A DNA stretch of 50,513 nt from an uncultured Hungatella sp. (GTDB taxonomy: Bacteria > Bacillota > Clostridia > Lachnospirales > Lachnospiraceae). Positions 25,443-34,189 of the stretch are shown piece by piece; within the stretch, counting starts at the first letter, position 1, and the number at the start of each line of letters is the position of its first letter. The position numbers were made by a program, and so were the translations under genes. Location: assembly GCA_949879025.1 (NCBI GenBank), contig CATLBO010000009.1:1-50513 (forward strand), written 5' to 3'. The notes under the pieces were generated by a model that was not told where the DNA came from, searched no databases, and saw only the letters and a list, made by a program, of their open reading frames with translations.

Positions 25443-25709
25443 ATGATTTCTAAGGAAAAGAAAGCAGAAATTATTGCAAAGTATGGAAGAAAGCCTGGAG
25501 ACACAGGTTCACCGGAAGTTCAGATTGCGATTCTTACAGAGAGGATTACAGAGCTGACAGAGCATTTAAAGAAGAATCAGAAGGATCATCATTCCAGACG
25601 CGGTCTTCTTAAAATGGTTGGCCAGAGACGAGGCCTTCTTGATTATCTGAAGAAAACTGATTTGGACGGGTATCGTGCTCTTATCGAGAAGCTTGGCATT
25701 AGAAAATAA
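25443..25709 (+). CDS. rpsO: 30S ribosomal protein uS15
   Basis: An 88-residue 16S-rRNA-binding protein of normal length. It contains [17 protein letters not shown] and the [20 protein letters not shown] segment with the conserved His-Ser-Arg-Arg-Gly rRNA-contact motif. AGGAGG is placed 7 bases before ATG. It precedes pnp as in most bacteria. Confidence 0.97.
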   Translation: MISKEKKAEIIAKYGRKPGDTGSPEVQIAILTERITELTEHLKKNQKDHHSRRGLLKMVGQRRGLLDYLKKTDLDGYRALIEKLGIRK

Positions 25710-25723
25710 ATACCGGGACGATT

Positions 25724-25745
25724 AGGGTGGAAGGGATTCCACCCT
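25724..25745 (+). terminator. Hairpin between rpsO and pnp
   Basis: A perfect 9-bp stem, AGGGTGGAA/TTCCACCCT, has a 4-base loop followed by ATCTTT only. It is either a partial terminator after rpsO or a processing/PNPase autoregulation hairpin; the weak T-run favours read-through. The remaining 189 bases before pnp hold no gene. Confidence 0.55.
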
Positions 25746-25934
25746 ATCTTTGGTATATCAGGAAAAAATTCGTGCAGGAGATCTGCTCCGAGACCGCTGA
25801 AAAGCACATCCGGGCCTGCGGTGTGTTTTTCAGTAGTTTCGGCTTCTTCTGCCTGAATTATATAGGGGCCGTATATCTTTGTCTCTCACAAAGGTGTTTC
25901 CCGCAGTAAAGTATAATTGAAAAGGAGATTAACC

Positions 25935-28073
25935 ATGTACAAAAGTTTTTCCATGGATTTAGCCGGAAGGACTCTGACCGTAGACATCGGCAGGGTGGCA
26001 AAACAGGCCAACGGTGCGGCATTTATGCACTATGGCGAGACGACCGTCTTAAGTACGGCCACAGCATCAAAGGAGCCCAGGGAGGGAATTGACTTCTTCC
26101 CTTTAAGCGTGGAGTATGAGGAGAAATTATATGCCGTTGGGAAAATACCCGGCGGATTCAACAGAAGGGAAGGCAAGGCCAGTGAAAATGCCGTCCTTAC
26201 CAGCCGCGTAATTGACCGTCCCATGCGTCCTCTGTTTCCAAAAGATTACCGCAACGATGTTACGCTAAACAATATGGTTATGAGCGTGGATCCGGAATGC
26301 CGTCCGGAGCTGGTGGCTATGCTGGGTGCTGCCATTGCCGCATCTATTTCCGACATTCCTTTTGACGGTCCCTGCGCCATGACGCAGGTAGGGATGATCG
26401 ACGGGCAGCTGATCCTGAATCCGTCCCAGGAGCAGTGGAAAGTAGGGGATCTGAACCTTACTGTGGCATCTACCAAAGAAAAAGTGATCATGATCGAGGC
26501 CGGAGCTAACGAGATTCCGGAGGCCAGGATGATTGAGGCCATTTACAAGGCCCATGATGTAAACCAGGAGATTATTGCATTTATTGATAAGATTGTGGCG
26601 GAAGTAGGAAAGGAGAAACACACCTATACCAGCTGTGCCATCCCGGAAGAACTGTTTGCCGCTATTAAGGAGCTTGTTCCACCTTCCGAGATGGAAGAAG
26701 CGGTGTTTACCGATGATAAGCAGACCAGGGAAGAGAACATCCGTGCCATTACAGAGAGGCTTTCTCAGAAGTTTGCTGACAATGAGCAGTGGCTGGATCT
26801 GCTTTCCGAGGCTGTGTACCAGTACCAGAAAAAGACTGTGCGGAAGATGATCTTAAAGGACGGAAAACGTCCTGATGGCCGTGAGATGACTCAGATCCGC
26901 CATCTGTCTGCAGAAGTGGATCTGATTCCCAGAGTTCACGGCTCTGCCATGTTTACCAGAGGCCAGACCCAGATCTGCAATGTGTGTACCTTGGCGCCTT
27001 TGTCTGAGCAGCAGAAGCTGGACGGGCTTGACGAGAATGAGGTGAGCAAGCGGTATATGCATCATTACAATTTCCCGTCTTACTCTGTTGGGGAGACGAA
27101 ACCCTCCAGAGGGCCGGGAAGACGTGAGATCGGCCACGGCGCATTGGCAGAGAGGGCTCTGATTCCGGTGCTGCCAAAGGAGGCGGATTTCCCATATGCT
27201 ATCCGCACGGTGTCAGAGACATTTGAATCCAACGGATCTACTTCCATGGCATCTACCTGTGCTTCTTGCATGTCTTTAATGGCGGCAGGCGTGCCCATTA
27301 AGAAGATGGTAGCCGGCATTTCCTGCGGCCTGGTGACCGGGGAGCAGGATGACGAGTTTGTGCTTCTGACGGACATTCAGGGACTGGAAGATTTCTTCGG
27401 GGATATGGACTTTAAGGTAACAGGAACCACAGAAGGCATTACGGCGATTCAGATGGATATTAAGATCCACGGACTGACCAGGCCTATTGTAGAGGGCGCT
27501 ATTGCCAGATGCCGGGAGGCCAGACTGTTTATTATGGATACCTGCATGAAGCCTGCAATTGCAAAGCCCAGGGAGGAAGTAAGCAGGTATGCGCCCAAGA
27601 TTGAGCAGATTACCATTGATCCGCAGAAAATCGGTGACGTGGTAGGGAAACAGGGCAAGGTGATTAATAAAATTATTGAGGAAACCGGCGTGAAGATCGA
27701 TATCGAGGATGACGGCAGCGTTTCTGTGTGCGGTACGGACAAAGAAATGATTGCAAAGGCCATTCAGATTATTGAGAGCATTGTTACGGACATTGAGGCA
27801 GGCCAGATTTATACGGGAAAAGTCGTGAGGATCATGAATTTCGGGGCTTTTGTGGAACTGGCGCCTAATAAGGATGGCATGGTTCATATTTCTAAGCTTT
27901 CTGACAAGAGAGTGGCCAAGGTCGAGGATGTGGTTAACATTGGAGACGAGGTAACCGTAAAGGTTATGGAAATTGATAAGATGGGCCGAGTAAACTTAAG
28001 CATGAGGCCAGCAGATCTGTCCGGCAGAGAAGAGAAACGGGAGAGACGGAATGAGGGCCGGGAAGAACGATAG
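25935..28073 (+). CDS. pnp: Polyribonucleotide nucleotidyltransferase
   Basis: A 712-residue phosphorolytic 3'-5' exoribonuclease. Two RNase PH domains are visible: the first begins GRTLTVDIGRVAKQANG, and the second contains GSAMFTRGQTQ and the active-site ITEGI segment with its downstream Asp. These are followed by a KH domain (IGDVVGKQGKVINKIIEETG) and an S1 domain (YTGKVVRIMNFGAFVEL). It ends in a short Arg/Glu-rich tail. ATG 25935 follows AAAGGAG (25921-25927). Last gene of the operon before a strong terminator. Confidence 0.97.
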   Translation: MYKSFSMDLAGRTLTVDIGRVAKQANGAAFMHYGETTVLSTATASKEPREGIDFFPLSVEYEEKLYAVGKIPGGFNRREGKASENAVLTSRVIDRPMRPLFPKDYRNDVTLNNMVMSVDPECRPELVAMLGAAIAASISDIPFDGPCAMTQVGMIDGQLILNPSQEQWKVGDLNLTVASTKEKVIMIEAGANEIPEARMIEAIYKAHDVNQEIIAFIDKIVAEVGKEKHTYTSCAIPEELFAAIKELVPPSEMEEAVFTDDKQTREENIRAITERLSQKFADNEQWLDLLSEAVYQYQKKTVRKMILKDGKRPDGREMTQIRHLSAEVDLIPRVHGSAMFTRGQTQICNVCTLAPLSEQQKLDGLDENEVSKRYMHHYNFPSYSVGETKPSRGPGRREIGHGALAERALIPVLPKEADFPYAIRTVSETFESNGSTSMASTCASCMSLMAAGVPIKKMVAGISCGLVTGEQDDEFVLLTDIQGLEDFFGDMDFKVTGTTEGITAIQMDIKIHGLTRPIVEGAIARCREARLFIMDTCMKPAIAKPREEVSRYAPKIEQITIDPQKIGDVVGKQGKVINKIIEETGVKIDIEDDGSVSVCGTDKEMIAKAIQIIESIVTDIEAGQIYTGKVVRIMNFGAFVELAPNKDGMVHISKLSDKRVAKVEDVVNIGDEVTVKVMEIDKMGRVNLSMRPADLSGREEKRERRNEGREER

Positions 28074-28144
28074 ATAAGGCCGGATGCCGGGATAACTGCC
28101 TGGGTAAATGGAAAGCTAAAATGAAACAGGAATGCAGATGATGG

Positions 28145-28197
28145 AAAACCGGGACAACCGGCAGCCTGAAAGAGGCTGGCCGGAGGTTCCGGTTTTT
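28145..28197 (+). terminator. Terminator after pnp
   Basis: A nested hairpin has outer arms AAAACCGG/CCGGTTTT and inner arms CCGGCAGCCT/AGGCTGGCCGG with one bulge, followed by TTTTT. The next gene begins only 37 bases later, so some read-through or an internal promoter is needed for it. Confidence 0.9.
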
Positions 28198-28233
28198 GTG
28201 ACAGCCTTGAGTGAAAGGCAATGAGGTTACAAG

Positions 28234-29874
28234 ATGAGGACATTGTACTATAACGGGAAGTTGTTTACGGCAGATCCCGACAGGCTATGGGCGTCATCCA
28301 TGGTGGTGGAGGATAGAAGGATCACCTGGGTAGGAAACAGGCCGTTTCAGGATGTATCCCTGAGAGAAAACCTGCCGGAACGAAGAATTGATTTAAAAGG
28401 GAGGTTTGTCGCCCCGGGATTTATTGACTCCCACATGCATTTGCTTGGATATGGGAAGCTTCTGGAGGAGGTTTCCCTGGCAGGACATACAAATTCCCCG
28501 GAGGAAGTGTGCCTGACTGTAAAAAAATTCATTGAAGAAAAAAATATTTCCGAGAGAACCTGGGTCTGCGGCAGAGGCTGGAACCAGGATTATTTTCAAG
28601 GGGAAAAAAGGTATCTTGACCGCCGAGATCTTGATAAAATCTCCCAAAAGCATCCCATTTTTCTTACAAGGGCCTGCGGCCATCTTGCATCGGCCAATAC
28701 ATTGGCCATGAAGCTGGCAGGCATTGGAAGAGACACAAAGCAGCCAAAAGACGGAAAGTTCTGGGTGGACGGAGAGGGGGAGCCTTTGGGAATTTTTGAG
28801 GAAAATGCCATCTGCATGGTGAAGAATGCTATTCCTATGGCGTCTCTGGAGGAAGTAAAGGATTATATCTGCAGAGCATGCAGAAAGCTTAACAGCTTTG
28901 GCATTACTTCTGTTCACAGCGATGATTTCCTGTCCCTCCCTCAGGTAGGGTATGAGACGGTACTGAAGGCATACAGGGAATTGGAGCAGGAGGGCAGGCT
29001 GACCATAAAGGTTTATGAACAGTGTCAGTTTGAGAATATGGAGCAGCTAAAAGAATTTGTGAGTAAAGGCTATTATACTGGAGCAGGGACGGACTATGTG
29101 AAAATCGGCCCGCAGAAAATCATTGGGGACGGCTCTCTGGGGGCCAGAACAGCGCTGCTTGAAAGCCCCTATGAGGATGCGCCGCATACCTGCGGCATGG
29201 GCATTTTTACTCAGGAACAGCTGGATGAGATGATTTCTTACGGTCACAGCCACGGAATGCAGACAGCCGTTCATGCCATTGGAGACGGCATTATGGAGAA
29301 AGTGGTCAGGGCTTATGAGAAGGCGCTTACGGAATTGCCGAAACATGACCACCGGCATGGGATTGTCCATTGCCAGATTACTACGGAAAAGCTTCTGGAG
29401 AAATTCAGGGAGCTGGGACTCCACGGTTATATTCAGACCATTTTTCTGGATTATGACAGCAAAATCGTGGAGAGCCGGGTAGGCAAGAAGAGGGCCGTCA
29501 AAACCTACCAGTTTAAGACGCTTCTGGACATGGGATGCAGCATTTCCAATGGATCTGACTGTCCGGTGGAGACGCCGGAAGTGATGAAAGGGATTCAGTG
29601 TGCAGTGACCAGAGCCTCCCTGGACGGCACCAGAACTTTTCTGCCTGAGCAGGCGCTGACATTGGAACAGGCGCTGTTTAGCTATACTGCTATGGGGGCA
29701 TGGGCGGCTTTTGAGGAGGAGGAAAAGGGAATGCTGAAGGCAGGCATGGCAGCGGATTTTGCGGTGCTTGACCGGGACATTACCAAGATACCGGACAGTG
29801 AGCTGGGACAGGTACGGACAGTGGGGACTTTTTTAGACGGTAGGTGTGTTTACGGCAGAGAATTTCTTGGCTAA
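28234..29874 (+). CDS. Amidohydrolase family protein, YtcJ-like (amidohydrolase 3)
   Basis: A 546-residue metal-dependent hydrolase. The N-terminal small beta domain is followed by PGFIDSHMHLLGYG with metal ligands His67 and His69. Further ligands are His347 in TAVHAIGDG, a later His in HGIVHCQ, and the catalytic Asp in SNGSDCPVE. This arrangement is that of YtcJ/N-substituted formamide deformylase-type enzymes. Substrates of these proteins in gut Firmicutes are largely unknown. No signal peptide. The gene stands alone between the pnp terminator and a convergent minus-strand gene. Confident family, unknown substrate. Confidence 0.87.
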   Translation: MRTLYYNGKLFTADPDRLWASSMVVEDRRITWVGNRPFQDVSLRENLPERRIDLKGRFVAPGFIDSHMHLLGYGKLLEEVSLAGHTNSPEEVCLTVKKFIEEKNISERTWVCGRGWNQDYFQGEKRYLDRRDLDKISQKHPIFLTRACGHLASANTLAMKLAGIGRDTKQPKDGKFWVDGEGEPLGIFEENAICMVKNAIPMASLEEVKDYICRACRKLNSFGITSVHSDDFLSLPQVGYETVLKAYRELEQEGRLTIKVYEQCQFENMEQLKEFVSKGYYTGAGTDYVKIGPQKIIGDGSLGARTALLESPYEDAPHTCGMGIFTQEQLDEMISYGHSHGMQTAVHAIGDGIMEKVVRAYEKALTELPKHDHRHGIVHCQITTEKLLEKFRELGLHGYIQTIFLDYDSKIVESRVGKKRAVKTYQFKTLLDMGCSISNGSDCPVETPEVMKGIQCAVTRASLDGTRTFLPEQALTLEQALFSYTAMGAWAAFEEEEKGMLKAGMAADFAVLDRDITKIPDSELGQVRTVGTFLDGRCVYGREFLG

Positions 29875-29910
29875 TAGGGATAAAACAGAATACATACAGA
29901 AATTTACTGG

Positions 29911-29945
29911 AAAAAGCGCGGAACCAGGAAGCCTGGGAGCCGCGC
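29911..29945 (-). terminator. Terminator of the minus-strand 164-residue gene
   Basis: Read on the minus strand, GCGCGG(CTCCCAGG)/(CCTGG)TTCCGCGC forms a stem followed by TTTTT. On the + strand no T-run follows, so it serves the minus gene. Confidence 0.82.
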
Positions 29946-29960
29946 AGAAAAAAGGCCTGA

Positions 29961-30455
29961 TCAGCGGATGGGGCAGAAGACAATGAGACGGTGAGGCGTG
30001 GCCTGAGCCGGAACGCTGCGGGTAGTGGCAGTGTACAGAGCAAGCAGGTACTGGCCTCCCGGAACGCCTAAATAGTACTGGCCGTTTGGCAGCTGCATGG
30101 AGGTGGTCTGGGAAATGTTCAAAATAAGGGTGTTATCGCTGTTTCTTAAATTTCTGTCAAAATAGTCAAATACAGCATATTCTCCGTTACATGGGAACAC
30201 CACGGCAACAGCCTGGTACTGAGGCGGCTGTATGAGAGGCATGGGGGCAGTGGTGTCATAAAAGGCGATTATGGTATCGCCCCGGCGGATAGGCTTCTGA
30301 TCCAAAACATAAGTTGAAGAGCTTACAATTACCTGATAGGTTTGCTGATACCTGGTCTGGATGTAGACTAAAAGGGTGCAGTAGGATGTTGAATTTACGC
30401 TTTGGAGAGGAGTTACTGAGGTAACAAGGCCCTCAATGGGAGAAAAACGGCTCAT
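29961..30455 (-). CDS. Unknown protein of 164 residues
   Basis: I do not recognise the family. The protein is short, without signal peptide or membrane helix, and rich in Tyr, Gln, Thr and Ser in alternating patterns that suggest all-beta structure. Examples are YCTLLVYIQTRYQQTYQVIVSS cut at its centre by TRY, and the C-terminal LIVFCPIR. One Cys lies near the start of the first strand, one in VVFPCNGEY and one near the end. The frame is open 34 codons further upstream, but the ATG at 30455 has AGGAG about 6 bases before it. It is a single-gene unit with its own terminator. Composition recalls spore-coat or surface-associated small proteins, but that is only a guess. Confidence 0.75.
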   Translation of the reverse strand: MSRFSPIEGLVTSVTPLQSVNSTSYCTLLVYIQTRYQQTYQVIVSSSTYVLDQKPIRRGDTIIAFYDTTAPMPLIQPPQYQAVAVVFPCNGEYAVFDYFDRNLRNSDNTLILNISQTTSMQLPNGQYYLGVPGGQYLLALYTATTRSVPAQATPHRLIVFCPIR

Positions 30456-30517
30456 AAGTACTCCTGATAGAAATTGTTTTCTCTGTATTATATGCCCTAA
30501 ATTAAAAAAAGGAATGG

Positions 30518-30545
30518 TTGATTTCTCTGAAAAATGTGATAAACT
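30518..30545 (+). promoter_or_regulatory. Possible promoter of the 40-residue mini-gene
   Basis: TTGATT (30518-30523) and TAAACT (30540-30545) are 16 bases apart, placing a start near 30552, about 50 bases before the small gene. A TATAAT on the minus strand (30487-30492) probably belongs to the divergent gene. Confidence 0.4.
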
Positions 30546-30599
30546 AAAAGAAGACAAAAAGCAGATTGTCTGAGAATAAAAAGGAAGGAGTGAAACAGA

Positions 30600-30722
30600 A
30601 TGGAAGGCCGAAGTTGTAAGATGAAAGCAGAATCAGCTTATCATGAACGCAAGGCAGCGGTGGCGGACTGGCGTAAAGGACTGCCGTTTTGTTGCCACTG
30701 CCTTTTAAACAAGGACATCTGA
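30600..30722 (+). CDS. Small Cys-rich protein of 40 residues
   Basis: A short open frame with a strong ribosome site (AAGGAAGGAG, 30581-30590) about 9 bases before ATG. It begins MEGRSCKMKAESAYHERK and ends with FCCHCLLNKDI. The Cys-Cys-His-Cys cluster could bind zinc or another metal. The N-terminal half is a charged helix. It is followed by a structured leader and a terminator in front of the Mg transporter gene mgtE. It may be a real micro-protein or a leader peptide coupled to mgtE control. I do not know the family. Confidence 0.5.
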   Translation: MEGRSCKMKAESAYHERKAAVADWRKGLPFCCHCLLNKDI

Positions 30723-30772
30723 CCTGCATTAAGGAAAAAGCCGGGGATGTGAAAGCTTACGTTCTTGGCAGC

Positions 30773-30856
30773 CCGTTTCAGGGAACGGCATGTCTAAAAT
30801 GAAATGTGCGTTTATGATAGCCATGATCCGTATAAAATACGGAGATGGCTATTTTT
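30773..30856 (+). terminator. Terminator and possible attenuator upstream of mgtE
   Basis: ATAGCCAT-GAT-CCGTAT pairs with ATACGG-AG-ATGGCTAT, followed by TTTTT (30817-30856), a very stable terminator 70 bases before the mgtE start. Upstream, CCGTT/AACGG (30773-30788) forms a hairpin. Its 3' arm lies in ACGGCATG (30785-30792), which can instead pair with CATG-AT-CCGT (30822-30831) in the terminator's 5' arm. This gives a plausible anti-anti/anti-terminator logic. It does not match the known M-box consensus as I recall it. Confidence 0.65.
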
Positions 30857-30926
30857 GCGTGCAGAGAAAAAGCGGATTCTGCCTTTCACTGGCCAGGATA
30901 ATTCTGGACGCTGGAAGGAGGACGAC

Positions 30927-32276
30927 ATGAGAGAGATTCAGTTTAGACAGATGAAAAAGATGGTGGATACCAGACAGCTGTGCAGCCTGAAGGAAGCGCT
31001 GATAAAGCTGCAGGAAGCAGATATTGCGGATTTTATGGAGGAACTGGATGATGATAAAACCATATTGGTATTCCGTATGCTTCAGAAAGAAATGGCAACG
31101 GACGTATTTGCCTTTCTGCCATTGGAAAAACAGCAGCATATTATCGCCGGTATTACGGATCTGGAACTGCAGGGAGTTATTGAAGACCTATATGTAGATG
31201 ATGCGGTGGACATGCTGGAGGAACTGCCGGCCAGCGTAGTAAAGAGGGTGTTGGAAAATGCTGCGCCGGATACCAGAAAGCTAATTAACCAGTTTCTTCA
31301 GTACCCGGAGAACAGCGCCGGAAGCATCATGACAGCGGAGTATGTAGGCCTTCAAAAAGACATGACAGTAGAAGAGGCCTTTGCCTATATACGCAGGTAC
31401 GGCGTGGATAAAGAGACTATTTATACCTGTTATGTGATGGATGAAAGGCGTACGCTGGAGGGCGTGGTGACCGTAAGGGATCTGCTGATGAACCCTTATG
31501 ATGCCAGGCTTTCGGATATTATGGACAACCATGTAATTAAGGCTGTGACCACTCAGGATCAGGAGGAAGTGGCAGAAGTCTTTCACAGATACGGCCTTTT
31601 ATGCCTTCCTGTGGTGGATCAGGAAAAGCGGCTGGTAGGGATTGTTACTGTAGACGATATTGTGGATGTTATGGAGCAGGAGGTTACAGAAGACTTCGAG
31701 AAAATGGCCGCCATGGTTCCCAGTGAAAAGCCTTATTTAAAAACCAGTGTGCTCATGCTTGCCAAAAACAGAATTCTATGGCTTCTCCTTCTTATGTTCA
31801 GCAGCATGATCACAGGAGGAATTCTGGGGAAGTATGAAAATGCTTTTGCGGTGCTCCCTCTTTTGGTAACGTTTATTCCCATGCTGACTGACACAGGAGG
31901 GAATGCGGGAAGCCAGAGCAGCACTCTGATTATCAGGGGAATGGCAGTAGGGGAGATTGAGCCTGGAGATTTTCTGAAAGTATTCTGGAAAGAATTCCGG
32001 GTAGGAATGGTGGTGGGAGTAATTTTGGGGGCCGTAAATTATATTCAGCTTATTATTCGTTTTCCAGGCAATGAGACGGTATGCCTGACTGTGGTCATAA
32101 GCTTGTTTCTGACTGTGATTCTGGCTAAGACCGTAGGGAGCGTGCTTCCCATGGTTGCGAAGGTGCTGAAGCTTGATCCGGCCATTATGGCAGCGCCTCT
32201 GATTACTACTATTGTGGATGGATTCAGCCTGGTGATCTATTTTCAGATTGCCTGCAGGATGCTGATGCTGCAGTGA
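30927..32276 (+). CDS. mgtE: Magnesium transporter MgtE
   Basis: A 449-residue Mg2+ channel/transporter. It has the cytosolic MgtE N domain (about 25-125, helical repeats with LPLEKQQHII), two CBS domains (about 125-250, ending VVDQEKRLVGIVTVDDIVDVM) that sense Mg2+, a plug helix, and five membrane helices. The pore signature is PMLTDTGGNAGSQSS. All are intact. The frame is open further upstream through the terminator hairpin, but ATG 30927 stands 6 bases after AAGGAGG. Mg-dependent control at the leader is suggested by the terminator at 30817-30856; CBS gating is known from the family. Confidence 0.93.
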   Translation: MREIQFRQMKKMVDTRQLCSLKEALIKLQEADIADFMEELDDDKTILVFRMLQKEMATDVFAFLPLEKQQHIIAGITDLELQGVIEDLYVDDAVDMLEELPASVVKRVLENAAPDTRKLINQFLQYPENSAGSIMTAEYVGLQKDMTVEEAFAYIRRYGVDKETIYTCYVMDERRTLEGVVTVRDLLMNPYDARLSDIMDNHVIKAVTTQDQEEVAEVFHRYGLLCLPVVDQEKRLVGIVTVDDIVDVMEQEVTEDFEKMAAMVPSEKPYLKTSVLMLAKNRILWLLLLMFSSMITGGILGKYENAFAVLPLLVTFIPMLTDTGGNAGSQSSTLIIRGMAVGEIEPGDFLKVFWKEFRVGMVVGVILGAVNYIQLIIRFPGNETVCLTVVISLFLTVILAKTVGSVLPMVAKVLKLDPAIMAAPLITTIVDGFSLVIYFQIACRMLMLQ

Positions 32277-32304
32277 AAGGAAGCCAAAACTTTTTACAAA
32301 AACA

Positions 32305-32333
32305 TTGTTTTTTTTGTGCGGCCGGGGTATAAT
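32305..32333 (+). promoter_or_regulatory. Promoter of gltX
   Basis: TTGTTT (32305-32310) and a perfect TATAAT (32328-32333) have a 17-base spacer. The short leader that follows shows no T-box. Confidence 0.75.
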
Positions 32334-32400
32334 GACCACGGAAACTACAGGCGGTTTTGGATAGCTGCCATGAAAAATATAAAAACAGGAGACAGATATT

Positions 32401-33882
32401 ATGGACAAATCAGCAAATCAGCCGGTTAAGGTGAGAACCAGGTATGCCCCCAGCCCTACAGGCCGTATGCATGTGGGAAACTTAAGAACGGCTCTGTATG
32501 CGTATTTGATAGCAAAACATGAAGGCGGCGATTTTCTTCTTCGGATTGAGGATACGGATCAGGAGCGGTATGTGGAGGGAGCTACAGAGATTATTTACCG
32601 CACCCTGGAGAATACGGGCCTCATCCATGACGAAGGACCTGATAAGGACAGGGGAGCAGGGCCTTATGTCCAGAGCCAGCGCCATAAGGCGGGGATTTAT
32701 CTGAACTATGCCAAAAAGCTGATTGAAAAGGGGGAAGCTTATTACTGCTTTTGTACCCAGGAACGGCTGAACTCTTTAAAGACTGCTGTAAATGGCGAGG
32801 AGATTATGACTTATGACAAGCATTGTCTCCATTTATCAAAAGAAGAGGTGGAGGCGAATCTGGCTGCAGGCATGCCTTATGTCATCCGCCAGAGTAACCC
32901 GTCTGAAGGAACCACCACGTTTCATGATGACATTTACGGCGACATTACGGTAGATAACTCTGAACTGGATGACATGGTGCTGATTAAATCTGACGGGTAT
33001 CCTACTTATAATTTTGCCAACGTGGTAGATGATCATCTGATGGGAATTACACATGTAGTCAGAGGAAATGAATATTTGTCTTCATCTCCCAAGTATAACC
33101 GGCTTTATGATGCCTTCGGATGGCAGGTGCCGGTATATGTCCATTGTCCGCTGATTACCAATGAGGAGCATAAAAAACTAAGCAAGCGCAGCGGTCATTC
33201 TTCTTATGAGGATTTGATTGAACAGGGATTTGTTTCTGAAGCCGTGGTTAATTATGTGGCTCTTTTAGGGTGGTCGCCGGAGGATAACCGGGAGATTTTC
33301 TCACTGGATGAGCTGGTGGAAGCTTTTGACTATAGGCATATGAGTAAGTCTCCGGCAGTTTTTGACGTGACGAAATTAAAGTGGATGAACGGCGAGTATT
33401 TAAAAGCCATGGAGCCTGAACGGTTTTATGAGATGGCAGCGCCTTATATAAAGGAAGTAATTAAAAAGGATCTGGATCTTAAGAAGATTGCCGCCATGGT
33501 GAAGACCAGGATCGAAGTACTGCCGGATATTGGCGGACATATTGACTTTTTTGAGGAATTGCCGGAGTACGATCCTCAGATGTATGTCCACAAGAAGATG
33601 AAGAGCACAAAGGAAACTTCTCTGGAAGTGCTTAAGGAAGTGCTTCCTCTTTTGGAGGCCCAGGAGGATTACGGCAATGATGCTCTGTATGAGACACTTT
33701 CCCAGTATGTTTCCGAGAAGGGATACAAAACGGGGTACGTCATGTGGCCTGTGCGTACGGCGGTGTCAGGCAAACAGATGACTCCGGCAGGGGCTACGGA
33801 GATTATGGAAGTTCTGGGGAAAGAGGAATCACTGGACAGAATCAGGAAAGGGATTCAGATGCTGAGCCAGAGCGTGTCTTAG
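32401..33882 (+). CDS. gltX: Glutamate--tRNA ligase
   Basis: A 493-residue class I aminoacyl-tRNA synthetase. The HIGH-like motif lies in [20 protein letters not shown] and KLSKR is near residue 260. The C-terminal half is the tRNA anticodon-binding domain. Length is normal. AGGAGA precedes ATG 32401. Like most Firmicute enzymes it may also charge tRNA-Gln for later amidation; that cannot be decided from the sequence. Transcribed from its own promoter. Confidence 0.96.
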   Translation: MDKSANQPVKVRTRYAPSPTGRMHVGNLRTALYAYLIAKHEGGDFLLRIEDTDQERYVEGATEIIYRTLENTGLIHDEGPDKDRGAGPYVQSQRHKAGIYLNYAKKLIEKGEAYYCFCTQERLNSLKTAVNGEEIMTYDKHCLHLSKEEVEANLAAGMPYVIRQSNPSEGTTTFHDDIYGDITVDNSELDDMVLIKSDGYPTYNFANVVDDHLMGITHVVRGNEYLSSSPKYNRLYDAFGWQVPVYVHCPLITNEEHKKLSKRSGHSSYEDLIEQGFVSEAVVNYVALLGWSPEDNREIFSLDELVEAFDYRHMSKSPAVFDVTKLKWMNGEYLKAMEPERFYEMAAPYIKEVIKKDLDLKKIAAMVKTRIEVLPDIGGHIDFFEELPEYDPQMYVHKKMKSTKETSLEVLKEVLPLLEAQEDYGNDALYETLSQYVSEKGYKTGYVMWPVRTAVSGKQMTPAGATEIMEVLGKEESLDRIRKGIQMLSQSVS

Positions 33883-34189
33883 AACATACATGCATCCGGC
33901 CGGAACGTACTGCAACACATGAAAGTCCGGGGCGCATTGGGCGGTGGGACTTTTATGGTAAGGCAGGGCAGAAAACATTATGATCCGGATTTTTGGATCG
34001 TCAGGGAAAGGCTGCTGCAGAATACGGCGATTTTGCAACCTACATGCAGGATTTGCTGTTTGGCAGCAGCTTTTTTAGTACTTAAAAATGATCTGACAGC
34101 TGTATTTGCCGGATGCTTTTCATGGGGAAAAGAAACCGAGAGCAGCGAAAGAGGATACGAGAAAACAGATTTTGGAGGAATTGCAGATT
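33883..34189 (+). other. Structured spacer between gltX and the helicase, ending in a long-loop terminator
   Basis: This 307-base stretch contains AAAGTCC/GGACTTT (around 33921-33956) and GATCC/GGATC (around 33982-33999) inverted repeats. It also has a terminator-like pair GCTGCTGC (34011-34018)/GCAGCAGC (34063-34070) followed by TTTTTT (34071-34076) with a 44-base internal loop. No gene is supported: open frames here lack ribosome sites. It may simply end gltX transcription, or it may encode a small structured RNA. Confidence 0.45.

Noticed and set aside
30723..30926. M-box magnesium riboswitch before mgtE
   Set aside because: The conserved M-box core segments as I know them are absent; only a terminator with possible alternative pairing is supported.
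32334..32400. T-box leader before gltX
   Set aside because: The leader is only about 60 bases and lacks the TGG-containing T-box core and specifier hairpin.
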